Assembly (NCBI GenBank): GCA_050258035.1
Contig: JBLMYA010000036.1
Location: forward strand, 1-36,704
Reading direction: 5' to 3'
From: DATBLE01 sp050258035
GTDB lineage: Bacteria > Actinomycetota > Thermoleophilia > Gaiellales > Gaiellaceae
Length of the DNA stretch: 36,704 nt
This document shows, in pieces, positions 30,680 to 36,704 of the stretch. Under the pieces are notes generated by a model, which had not been told where the DNA came from, searched no databases, and saw nothing but the letters and a program-made list of their open reading frames with translations. Position numbers and translations under genes: made by a program. Position 1 is the first letter of the stretch. Each line of letters opens with the position of its first letter.

Positions 30680-30814
30680 CTAGTTCGTGCAGCAGCAGCA
30701 ACAGCAGCCGACGCTGCACCCTCCGTCTCCGTTCGTCGAGGCGTAAAGCGCAAGGCGGTAGCCCTTCTCGTGCACGACCAGGTCGAGGAGCTCTGCAGTG
30801 AGCTTGCTGAACAT
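30680..30814 (-). CDS. TOMM (streptolysin S-like) precursor peptide
   Basis: The peptide has 44 residues from ATG 30814, fixed by AGGAGG at 30820-30825 with a 5-nt spacer. The leader (about 1-32) is helical and charged (FSKLTAELLDLVVHEKGYR) and ends in NGDGG. The core is CSVGCCCCCCTN: Cys33, Ser34, Cys37-42 and Thr43, so nine residues could be cyclised. It is first in the operon and directly precedes the leader-binding protein. SagA of streptolysin S has a comparable GGCCCCC block, but this peptide is shorter and lacks the long Gly/Ser tail. The cleavage site is probably at or near the GG at 31-32 (inference). Other starts upstream lack a ribosome site. Confidence 0.9.
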   Translation of the reverse strand: MFSKLTAELLDLVVHEKGYRLALYASTNGDGGCSVGCCCCCCTN

Positions 30815-30832
30815 GGCGACCTCCTGTAGTCC

Positions 30833-30850
30833 GTTGTCATCAACGACAAC
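30833..30850. promoter_or_regulatory. Dyad immediately upstream of the precursor ribosome site
   Basis: GTTGTC at 30833-30838 and GACAAC at 30845-30850 form a perfect 6-bp dyad with a 6-nt centre, lying 8 nt upstream of the AGGAGG of the precursor gene. It could be an operator or an RNA hairpin in the leader. No convincing promoter hexamers are seen. Confidence 0.4.
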
Positions 30851-30878
30851 AGTACCCTCCCGACTGCGACCGATCCGT

Positions 30879-30892
30879 GTCACGCTTGTGAC
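30879..30892. promoter_or_regulatory. GTCAC-N4-GTGAC palindrome upstream of the TOMM operon
   Basis: GTCAC at 30879-30883 and GTGAC at 30888-30892 form a perfect dyad in the 120-bp gap between the PPOX gene and the precursor. Size and spacing are those of a dimeric repressor/activator half-site pair. A small CGCCG/CGGCG hairpin (30921-30934) abuts the PPOX stop and may end that transcript. Confidence 0.4.
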
Positions 30893-30934
30893 GAAAGTGC
30901 CACGATCGGGGTCGTACCGCCGCCGCGAGCGGCG

Positions 30935-31612
30935 CTATTGGCCGTCTTGGCAGACCGCCCGCCCAAGGCGGGCCGCCGGAGACCACGCGGGCGGCTCGAA
31001 TCCTGGCTCGAGCGCCGGGTCAGGCTGGGGATCGCCGGCAACGAGCGCGAGGGGGATGACCCCGGCCCATACCGGCCAGCCGTGATCTTCCTCCTCGTCC
31101 TTCGGCGGACCGGTGCGCACCTTCGCGGAGGCTTCGGCGAGCGGCATGCGCAGGATCGACGTCGCCTTGAGCTCGGTCGCCGTCGGCGGCCTGACGTCGC
31201 CCCACCGTCCGGGGAGCAGCCGACCGCTGAACGCCTCGAGCGCGCGTCGCTTCTCGTCCGGCTCCTCGACCGAAGTCGCCCGCCCCACCACGACGACCGA
31301 CCGGTAGTTGATCGAGTGGTTGAAGATCGAGCGCGCGAGGACGATCCCGTCGACGAGCGTCACCGTCAGGCAGGCGTCGACACCGGAGACGAGCGTCCGC
31401 AAGGTGCGGCTCGCGGACGACCCGTGCACGTAGGCCTCGTCGCCGATCCTCGCGTACAGCGTCGGGATCACAAAGGGCTGGCCGTCGTTGACGAAGCCCA
31501 GGTGACAGACGAGCCCCTCGTCGAGGATCGCGTCGATCACCGCTCGGTCGTACACGCCGCGCTGCGGCTCCCGCCGGACACGGGTACGCTCGGACGCCGG
31601 CCGATCGGTCAC
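30935..31612 (-). CDS. PPOX-fold protein (NimA-like pyridoxamine oxidase family)
   Basis: The protein has 225 residues, start at 31612. Pattern: RGVYDRAVIDAILDEGLVCHLGFVNDGQPFVIPTLYARIGDEAYVHGSSASR, then CLTVTLVDGIVLARSIFNHSINYRSVVVVGRA. This is the split barrel of the NimA-like PPOX class, which binds FMN (or F420) and includes nitroimidazole reductases. The late segment SILRMPLAEASAKVRTGPPKDEEEDHG is typical of the larger members. It lies upstream of the TOMM operon on the same strand but is separated by a hairpin and 120 bp, so common control is not shown. Confidence 0.85.
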   Translation of the reverse strand: MTDRPASERTRVRREPQRGVYDRAVIDAILDEGLVCHLGFVNDGQPFVIPTLYARIGDEAYVHGSSASRTLRTLVSGVDACLTVTLVDGIVLARSIFNHSINYRSVVVVGRATSVEEPDEKRRALEAFSGRLLPGRWGDVRPPTATELKATSILRMPLAEASAKVRTGPPKDEEEDHGWPVWAGVIPLALVAGDPQPDPALEPGFEPPAWSPAARLGRAVCQDGQ

Positions 31613-31660
31613 GGAGGCAGCCTAAGGGTTAGGGACGACCGTTCCGGGAACCACCTGAGC

Positions 31661-32509
31661 ATGCCTCGCTCGATCTGGTCGGGAACCATCTCGTTCGGCC
31701 TCGTCTCGATCCCGGTGCGCATGGTCGCCGCCGTGTCCGAGCACGCCCTCCACTTCAACCTGCTCCATCGCACGGACCGGTCGCCGATCGGCTACGAGAA
31801 GGTGTGCAAGGAAGAGGATAAGCGTGTGCCGGACGACGAGATCGCCAAGGCGTACGAGGTCGCGAAGGGTGAGTACGTCGAAGTCGAGGACGCCGACTTC
31901 GCGGCGGCGCGCGCCGAGGGCTACCACTCCTTCGACATCTCCGACTTCGTCGAGGTCGGCGAGATCGACCCGATCTACTTCGAGCGCAGCTACTACCTCG
32001 TCCCCCAGGACCGCGGCGAGAAGGTCTACACGCTCCTCGTCCGCGCAATGGAGGACGCCGGCCTCGCCGCGGTGGGCACGTTCGTGATGCGCGAGCGCGA
32101 GCACCTCGGATGCCTCCGGATCCGAGGCGGCGTGATCACGCTCGAGCGCATGTACTTCGCGGACGAGATCAGGCCGACGGACGAGGTCGAGCCCGGGAGG
32201 GCACGGGTGAGCCCGAAGGAGTTGGAGATGGCCGCGGCGCTGATCGACCGCTTCAAAGGGCCCTTCGACCCGACCAAGTACTCGGACACGTACACCGAGA
32301 AGCTGCTCGACGTGATCAGGAGGAAGCAGAGAGGCGAGACAGTGGCCCTGGAGGAGCCGGGGGCGCCGGAGGAGGAGGAGCCGGACCTGATGTCGGCGCT
32401 GCGCGCGAGCATCGAGGCGCATTCGGGCGCCGGCCGGAGGTCGTCGTCCCGCTCGCCGAGGCGGACGTCGTCGGGGCGCCGAAGCTCCCGAAGTCGGTCG
32501 CGCCGCTAG
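31661..32509 (+). CDS. ku: Non-homologous end-joining protein Ku
   Basis: The protein has 282 residues from ATG 31661. It starts PRSIWSGTISFGLVSIPVRMVAA, the hallmark of bacterial Ku. It continues with LHFNLLHRTDRSPIGYEKVCKEEDKRVPDDEIAKAYE, EIDPIYFERSYYLVPQ, YTLLVRAMEDAGLAAVGTFVMREREHL and the SDTYTEKLLDVIRRKQRGE segment. The tail is Ser/Arg-rich and basic, as in many actinobacterial Ku proteins, aiding DNA binding. The homodimeric ring binds double-strand ends and recruits LigD; no ligase gene is in the window. Confidence 0.96.
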   Translation: MPRSIWSGTISFGLVSIPVRMVAAVSEHALHFNLLHRTDRSPIGYEKVCKEEDKRVPDDEIAKAYEVAKGEYVEVEDADFAAARAEGYHSFDISDFVEVGEIDPIYFERSYYLVPQDRGEKVYTLLVRAMEDAGLAAVGTFVMREREHLGCLRIRGGVITLERMYFADEIRPTDEVEPGRARVSPKELEMAAALIDRFKGPFDPTKYSDTYTEKLLDVIRRKQRGETVALEEPGAPEEEEPDLMSALRASIEAHSGAGRRSSSRSPRRTSSGRRSSRSRSRR

Positions 32510-32521
32510 AGCCGGAGAAGC

Positions 32522-32545
32522 CGCCCGGAGGTCGGCTTCCGGGCG
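32522..32545 (+). terminator. Hairpin terminator after ku
   Basis: CGCCCGGA at 32522-32529 pairs with TCCGGGCG at 32538-32545, extendable by two inner pairs to a 10-bp stem with a 4-nt loop. It starts 12 nt after the ku stop. No T-run follows. Confidence 0.55.
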
Positions 32546-32646
32546 AACCCGACCGGACGGCTTTCGAATCCTCCCGAGCCGCTCCGGACCGTGCGCGGGT
32601 GGCATCCTGACCCGCCTTCTCTCGTGAGGAACCTCGTGCTGTTGCC

Positions 32647-33978
32647 CTAGCCGCCGGTGACGGCGTACAGCCGCCACTCCCCCGGAACCCCCTTCAGCTG
32701 CATCACTCCGCGCTCGGCAAAGGTGATCCCCGAGCCGGCAACGAGGTCCTTCACCGTTTGCGACACGAGAACTTCGCCAGGCCCGGCCTGTGCAGATACC
32801 CGCGCACCCGTCGCGACAGCGATTCCAGACACCTTCCCATCGAGCAGCTCGCATTCGCCTGTGTGTATCCCGGCCCGAATTTCGAGGCCGATCGCTTCGA
32901 CCGCTTCCCGGATCGCACATGCGCACCGGATCGCCCGCGCCGGCCCGTCGAAGGAAGCGAAGAAACCGTCTCCGGCCGTGTCGTGCTCGACACCGCGAAA
33001 GCGCGCGAGCTGCTCGCGCACCCCCGAGTGGTGGCGCTCGAGCAGGGCGCGCCAGGCGCTGTCGCCGAGCTCGGCGGCTCGGGCAGTCGACCCGACGATG
33101 TCAGTTATGAGGACGGTTGCGAGCACCCGGTCCGGCTCCGTGACACCGAGCTCGACTGCCCTGCCCACGAAGCGCCGAACCTGCTCGAGGATCGCGGCCG
33201 TGTCACCGACTACCGGGGCCCAGTCGGGCCGGTCGATCGCGACGAACTCACCGGCCGGAAGGCGCCCCGCGACCCAGCGACCGGCATCTTCGTTCGGCTC
33301 GCCGGCCCGGGCCATGACGAGCACGGGCACCCGCACACTCGGCAGGATCCCCCGCACGTCGACGTCGAGCGCCATCCGACGGTATGCAGCTGCGGAGCCC
33401 GGACTGACGCTCAGCCGGGTGACGCGCGCGAACCCTTCGTGCTCCGACGGGTCGAGGCTCGGCGCCAGCGCCGCCATTTCCTCGGTCAGCGAGGCCGGCC
33501 ACCTGCGCTCGCTCTCTTCGATGCGGCGGAGCGCCTCCTCCCGCGGCGGCGCCCACGGGTAGTCCGGAGCCCAGGTGCCGCGAAACTGGCCCTCCCAGGT
33601 CACGACGGCATGCACCCGCTCCGGATACGTCGCCGCGAAGACCAGCCCGAGGTCCGAGGCATCGCCCGAGGTGAGAATCGCCGCCTTCTCGGACCCCGCC
33701 GCATCCAGGACCACGCGGCAGTCGTCCATGCGCACCTCGACCGACGGAGCACCGATCACGTGATCGGACAGACCGGTGCCACGCTTGTCGAAGACGATCA
33801 GCCGATACTCGGATGCGAGCGCTTCCAGCCAGGCCCGGCGGTAGGGATCCTCCCACGAGAGCTCGACGTGCTGGGCGAAGACGGGGATCCAGAGCAGGTC
33901 GACCCGGCCGTCGCCGACGACCTGGTACGCGATGTTGACGTCACCGCTCCGTGCATAGCGCGTCTCGGGAAGCTGCAC
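32647..33978 (-). CDS. Alpha/beta-hydrolase-class III adenylate/guanylate cyclase fusion
   Basis: The protein has 443 residues. Residues 1-275 are an alpha/beta hydrolase-like domain (FDKRGTGLSD at 63-72, VFAATYPERVHAVVTWEG). The nucleophile elbow reads TSGDASD at 103-109, so the usual Ser of GxSxGG appears to be Gly and activity is doubtful. Residues about 285-443 are a class III cyclase domain with metal ligands Asp293 (VLITDIVGST) and Asp337 (DTAGDGFFASFDGP). In GIAVATGARVSA the transition-state Asn position is not conserved, while Arg393 is. A cytoplasmic sensor-cyclase using the dead hydrolase as ligand-binding domain is likely (inference). Confidence 0.88.
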   Translation of the reverse strand: MQLPETRYARSGDVNIAYQVVGDGRVDLLWIPVFAQHVELSWEDPYRRAWLEALASEYRLIVFDKRGTGLSDHVIGAPSVEVRMDDCRVVLDAAGSEKAAILTSGDASDLGLVFAATYPERVHAVVTWEGQFRGTWAPDYPWAPPREEALRRIEESERRWPASLTEEMAALAPSLDPSEHEGFARVTRLSVSPGSAAAYRRMALDVDVRGILPSVRVPVLVMARAGEPNEDAGRWVAGRLPAGEFVAIDRPDWAPVVGDTAAILEQVRRFVGRAVELGVTEPDRVLATVLITDIVGSTARAAELGDSAWRALLERHHSGVREQLARFRGVEHDTAGDGFFASFDGPARAIRCACAIREAVEAIGLEIRAGIHTGECELLDGKVSGIAVATGARVSAQAGPGEVLVSQTVKDLVAGSGITFAERGVMQLKGVPGEWRLYAVTGG

Positions 33979-34633
33979 GCCCGTAAGTGTCCCCCATCGA
34001 AGAACACCAGTCAGCGGCCGGCCCTGAGCAGCCGCCCCGAAGCTGCCTCCCGTGCATCACCAGGAGTAACGCCCGAGGGGATGGACTCTCGAACCCCTTT
34101 ACAGGCCATAGGCCTGCTAACCAGCTTGAATCGGCTTCACGGGTGCTGCACAAACGGGCTCTCGCGAGCCCCAAGCAGCGGCGATCCGCGCCCGCCCGAC
34201 CCATCTCGGCGCTCGGGACGATCACCCTCGTGTTCGAGCGTTCCGGCCGGCCGATGCGCACGATCGAGATTCATGCAGCGGCGACGAAGCTTCTCAGTCG
34301 GCCGCTGCTCCGGTCGTCGGTCAGGGGCATCCTCCGCGCACGCGCTTGGCGGCGATCGCCGGTTCCGCCGGGTCCGTCACGGTGTATACGAACTCAGCAG
34401 CGGCGGCACCCGCGACGAACGAGAAGGGATTTAGGCAGGCAACGAAGGCGTGCGCAGCACCTCCAGCCGCGGTCGCACCTGGCGACCGCGGCCAGCTTCT
34501 TCTTGCTACCGGTCGAGCGGCGGCAGCCTGGTGGGTCTTGCCGGCTGCCTGAAGTGCCATCGGCCAGGTTCGAGAGCGGATCGCCCTAGAAGCGATCCTC
34601 GTCGACTCGAAGCCGCTGGCGAAGCTCGCCGTC
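33979..34633. other. Gene-poor stretch with a tRNA-like fragment
   Basis: About 650 bp with only short, low-complexity frames on either strand. On the minus strand around 34085-34130 there are tRNA-reminiscent pieces (GCTGGTTAGC and GGGGTTCGAGAG) around a perfect hairpin CAGGCC-ATA-GGCCTG (34102-34116). The arms do not fold into a complete tRNA and the spacing is about 7 nt short. It may be a decayed tRNA or chance. No gene is supported. Confidence 0.4.
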
Positions 34634-35320
34634 TCAGCCGGCCAAGGCTGCTGTCACCCGCGCGCAGCGGTAGCTCCATGAGCGGGCGGCGAACATCAGC
34701 CCGGCGGCGGCGAGCAGCGCGCCTCCGAACAGGCTCAGCCCGATTCCGACCCAGAGCAGCGCCGGGACCTTGACGCCGACGGCGATCGTCGCCGCGACGT
34801 CGCGAGAGCCGTCGGCATTCATCACGACGATCGACCAGCTGCCGGAGCGGAGCTTCCACGTCAGGGGGCTGGTGGTTCCGGAGACGGCTGCTGCCCAGAA
34901 CAGTTCGCGTGCAGGCCGGCCGGGGTCGACCGTCCCCCTGTGGTCAATATAGGTGACCGTGAATGGATCGAGGTTGAGATCGGTCGCGTCGGTGTGCTCG
35001 ACGCGGGCGAGGTAGGCGTCCACCGTTGCCTTCGGTGCGATGCCGACGAACAGAGGCTTATCACCGGAGATGTCGAGCCGGACCTTGCCTGCGAGCCATG
35101 TCGGAACGTAGCTCCCGACCAGGATCCTCTCGGTCGCAATCGCGCGCGTGTGGGTCTGGTAGCGGTGCGCGTGGGCGGAGAAGTAGCCGTTGTCGTCCCG
35201 CTCCCCGTCCGCCCAGATTGCCGTTCCGCCGGCCGCGACAACGACCGCGCCGAGCACGACGGCGACCCACGCTCCGATAGTGAGGCCGGTGCGCTTCTTC
35301 GGATGTGCTTGGGTTTCCAT
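34634..35320 (-). CDS. Two-pass membrane protein (paralogue of the protein at 4005-4712)
   Basis: The protein has 228 residues from ATG 35320, with AAGGGAG about 6 nt upstream. A basic N-terminus (AHPKKRTG) is followed by a helix near 15-40 (TIGAWVAVVLGAVVVAAGG). The outside domain has YQTHTRAIATERI, GKVRLDISGDKPLFVGIAPKATVDAYL, and TWKLRSGSWSIVVMNADGSRDVAA. A second helix closes it (LLWVGIGLSLFGGALLAAAGLMFAA). Order and motifs match the protein at 4005-4712. It follows the MMPL transporter gene on the same strand, with a hairpin between, so co-expression is possible but not required. Function is unknown. Confidence 0.75.
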   Translation of the reverse strand: METQAHPKKRTGLTIGAWVAVVLGAVVVAAGGTAIWADGERDDNGYFSAHAHRYQTHTRAIATERILVGSYVPTWLAGKVRLDISGDKPLFVGIAPKATVDAYLARVEHTDATDLNLDPFTVTYIDHRGTVDPGRPARELFWAAAVSGTTSPLTWKLRSGSWSIVVMNADGSRDVAATIAVGVKVPALLWVGIGLSLFGGALLAAAGLMFAARSWSYRCARVTAALAG

Positions 35321-35378
35321 CTCTGCTCCCTTCATCGTGTGCAAGGTGCGTTTCTTCGGTTTCCTCTTGGCGGTCGGG

Positions 35379-35401
35379 CCCCGGCCCGTGCAGGGCCGGG
35401 G
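35379..35401 (-). terminator. Hairpin between the MMPL gene and the downstream membrane protein gene
   Basis: CCCCGGCCC at 35379-35387 pairs perfectly with 35393-35401 around a 5-nt loop, 12 nt beyond the MMPL stop. There is no T-run. It is probably a terminator or processing hairpin that lowers expression of the following gene. Confidence 0.55.
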
Positions 35402-35413
35402 GTTGACCGTCGT

Positions 35414-36704
35414 CTATGCGGAGGCGGGCTCCGGCTTGATCTCCGGCGCAGCTTCGGCCTCGTGACGCTCGAGTCGAGGAAGCCACCCGAGCCACCTGGG
35501 CAGGTACCAGTTCCAGTCGCCGAGCAGCTTCATCGTCGCCGGCAGGAGGACGGCGCGGACGACGGTCGCGTCGATCAGGATCGCCGCCGCGAGCCCGACG
35601 CCGAACTGCTTGAAGAACGGAGTCGACAGCGTGCCGAAGATGGCGAACACGCAGACCATGACGATCGCGGCGCTGGTGACGACTCCCGCGGTCGACTTGA
35701 TCCCGTGCGCGACCGCCTCGTCCATGTTGGCGCCGCGGTCGAACGTCTCCCGGATGCGGCTGATGATGAAGACGTGGTAGTCCATCGAGAGCCCGAACAG
35801 GATCACGAACAGGAGCAACGGCACCACCGTCTCGATCCCGTCTGCGGTATGGACGCCGAGCAGGCCCTTGCCGACGCCATGCTGGAAGACGACCACGAGC
35901 ACGCCGTAGGCGGCGGCCACCGAGAGCAGGTTGAGCAGGATCGCCTTGATCGCGATCACGATCGAGCGGAACGCGACCAGCATCAGCGCGAACGCGAAGA
36001 GCAGGACGAAGGCGAGGACGGGCGGCAGATCCGACTTCAGCTGGTCGGCCCCGTCCTTCCACGACGCCGTCATCCCGGTGACGCCGGCCTCGGTGTTCGG
36101 GACGGCGCCGACGGTCTCGGGGACGATCGTCCCGCGCAGGAGGTGGAAGGCCTGGTTCGACGCGGCGTCGGTTCCGTTGCCTGCGATCGGGATGGTGACG
36201 TCGGCGACGGTGCGGGCCTTGTTGATCTTGACGGTGATCGGGTTGAAGGCGCGGCCGCTGGCGATTGCCCGCCGCTCGAGCCGCGCGATCGCCGCGCGCA
36301 CGGAAGGCGCCGTCACGTCCGGCGCCTTCACGACCACGTTGGCCGGCAACGCCGTGCCGGGGAACGCCTGCTGCATCTGCTTGTAGGTCTTGATCACCTC
36401 GAGCGACTGCGGGAACGACTCGGTGCCCTGCGGCGCGAGGCGCAGCTGCAACGCCGGCGCGGCGAGCGCGAGCAGCAACCCGGCGGCGATCGCCGCCGAG
36501 AGCGCGGGCCGGCGCAGGACGCGGTCGACGATCGCGCCCCAGATCCGCCCCTCGCCGTCGTCCCGGCAGAGCCGGCCGACGAGCGGGACACGGAACCGGT
36601 CGACCTTGTCGCCGAGCCGGGAGAGCACGGCGGGAAGCACGGTCAGCGAACCCAGCACCGCGACGGCGACGACGACGATCGTGGCGAATGCGAGCGAGGC
36701 GAAG
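35414..36704 (-). CDS. MMPL/RND-family transporter (5'-truncated by the window edge)
   Basis: At least 430 residues of the C-terminal part, open to the right edge. Several helices are visible. The conserved MMPL segment GLSMDYHVFIISRIRE occurs in the second membrane bundle, with FGVGLAAAILIDATVVRAVLLPATMKLLGDWNWYLP at the end. In between lies an outside domain (TVKINKARTVADVTIPIAGNGTDAASNQAF). RND/MMPL proteins export lipids, siderophores or small molecules using the proton gradient. Cargo cannot be inferred. The first half of the protein lies outside the window. Confidence 0.92.
   Translation of the reverse strand, partial: FASLAFATIVVVAVAVLGSLTVLPAVLSRLGDKVDRFRVPLVGRLCRDDGEGRIWGAIVDRVLRRPALSAAIAAGLLLALAAPALQLRLAPQGTESFPQSLEVIKTYKQMQQAFPGTALPANVVVKAPDVTAPSVRAAIARLERRAIASGRAFNPITVKINKARTVADVTIPIAGNGTDAASNQAFHLLRGTIVPETVGAVPNTEAGVTGMTASWKDGADQLKSDLPPVLAFVLLFAFALMLVAFRSIVIAIKAILLNLLSVAAAYGVLVVVFQHGVGKGLLGVHTADGIETVVPLLLFVILFGLSMDYHVFIISRIRETFDRGANMDEAVAHGIKSTAGVVTSAAIVMVCVFAIFGTLSTPFFKQFGVGLAAAILIDATVVRAVLLPATMKLLGDWNWYLPRWLGWLPRLERHEAEAAPEIKPEPASA

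Noticed and set aside
29549..30829. Plus-strand frame opposite the TOMM C and YcaO genes
   Set aside because: No ribosome site or family resemblance; the minus strand encodes clear zinc-site and YcaO motifs.
30680..30883. Longer (67-residue) version of the precursor from an upstream start
   Set aside because: No ribosome site for the upstream start, and the added residues cover the dyads; AGGAGG with 5-nt spacing fixes ATG 30814.
34045..34145. Complete tRNA gene on the minus strand
   Set aside because: D- and T-like loops are present but the D stem, acceptor stem and anticodon spacing do not form; kept only as a fragment.
34321..34560. Small alanine-rich frames on both strands
   Set aside because: Overlapping frames of equal quality on opposite strands, no ribosome site and no domain.
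1..36704. CRISPR arrays, insertion sequences, integrases or rRNA
   Set aside because: No regularly spaced direct repeats, transposase or integrase motifs, or rRNA-like stretches were seen on reading both strands.

Overview
The window is about 36.7 kb of very GC-rich DNA. Genes are tightly packed, GTG starts are frequent, and stop/start overlaps of the ATGA or GTGA type are common. Gene content points to a soil-type high-GC actinobacterium. It includes a large ATP-binding LuxR regulator, bacterial Ku, pyridoxamine-oxidase-fold proteins, a hydrolase-cyclase fusion, an MMPL exporter and 2-oxoglutarate dehydrogenase E1. The style resembles deep-branching Thermoleophilia (Gaiella/Solirubrobacter-like), but that placement is inference, since no rRNA or other marker gene is present.

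Layout. 1-7074: the tail of an unknown gene, a small divergent protein, a LuxR-family regulator, then a six-gene plus-strand run (monooxygenase-fold protein, membrane protein, CoA-binding protein, SnoaL-like protein, DUF4389 membrane protein, alpha/beta hydrolase). A copy of the same control-like DNA lies on each side of the regulator in inverted orientation. 7119-12139: a minus-strand run with a cupin, small unknowns, a tandem universal stress protein and a HAD-GH65 phosphorylase fusion. 12140-14853: a frameshifted secreted-protein remnant, small proteins and several hairpins. 14914-21561: a secreted M23 peptidase, a heme membrane reductase/ApbE/small membrane protein operon, a large secreted glycosidase-like protein and a DUF218 protein. 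21585-25647: small proteins, sucA and two small membrane proteins. 30935-36704: a PPOX protein, Ku, a cyclase fusion, a gene-poor stretch, a second copy of the membrane-protein family and an MMPL transporter running off the edge.

The most notable system lies on the minus strand at 30814-25667. It is a compact, apparently complete thiazole/oxazole-modified peptide (TOMM, streptolysin S-like) operon. In order it encodes a 44-residue precursor ending in six consecutive cysteines, a leader-binding E1-like C protein with two CxxC pairs, a YcaO cyclodehydratase with the PxPxP tail, a SagB-type FMN dehydrogenase, a short CPBP protease, and an ABC ATPase plus permease. Four junctions overlap by exactly 4 bp. 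The inferred pathway is leader recognition by the C protein, ATP-dependent cyclisation of Cys/Ser/Thr by YcaO, oxidation to azoles by the dehydrogenase, leader removal possibly by the CPBP protease, and export by the ABC pair. The product and its activity cannot be read from the sequence.
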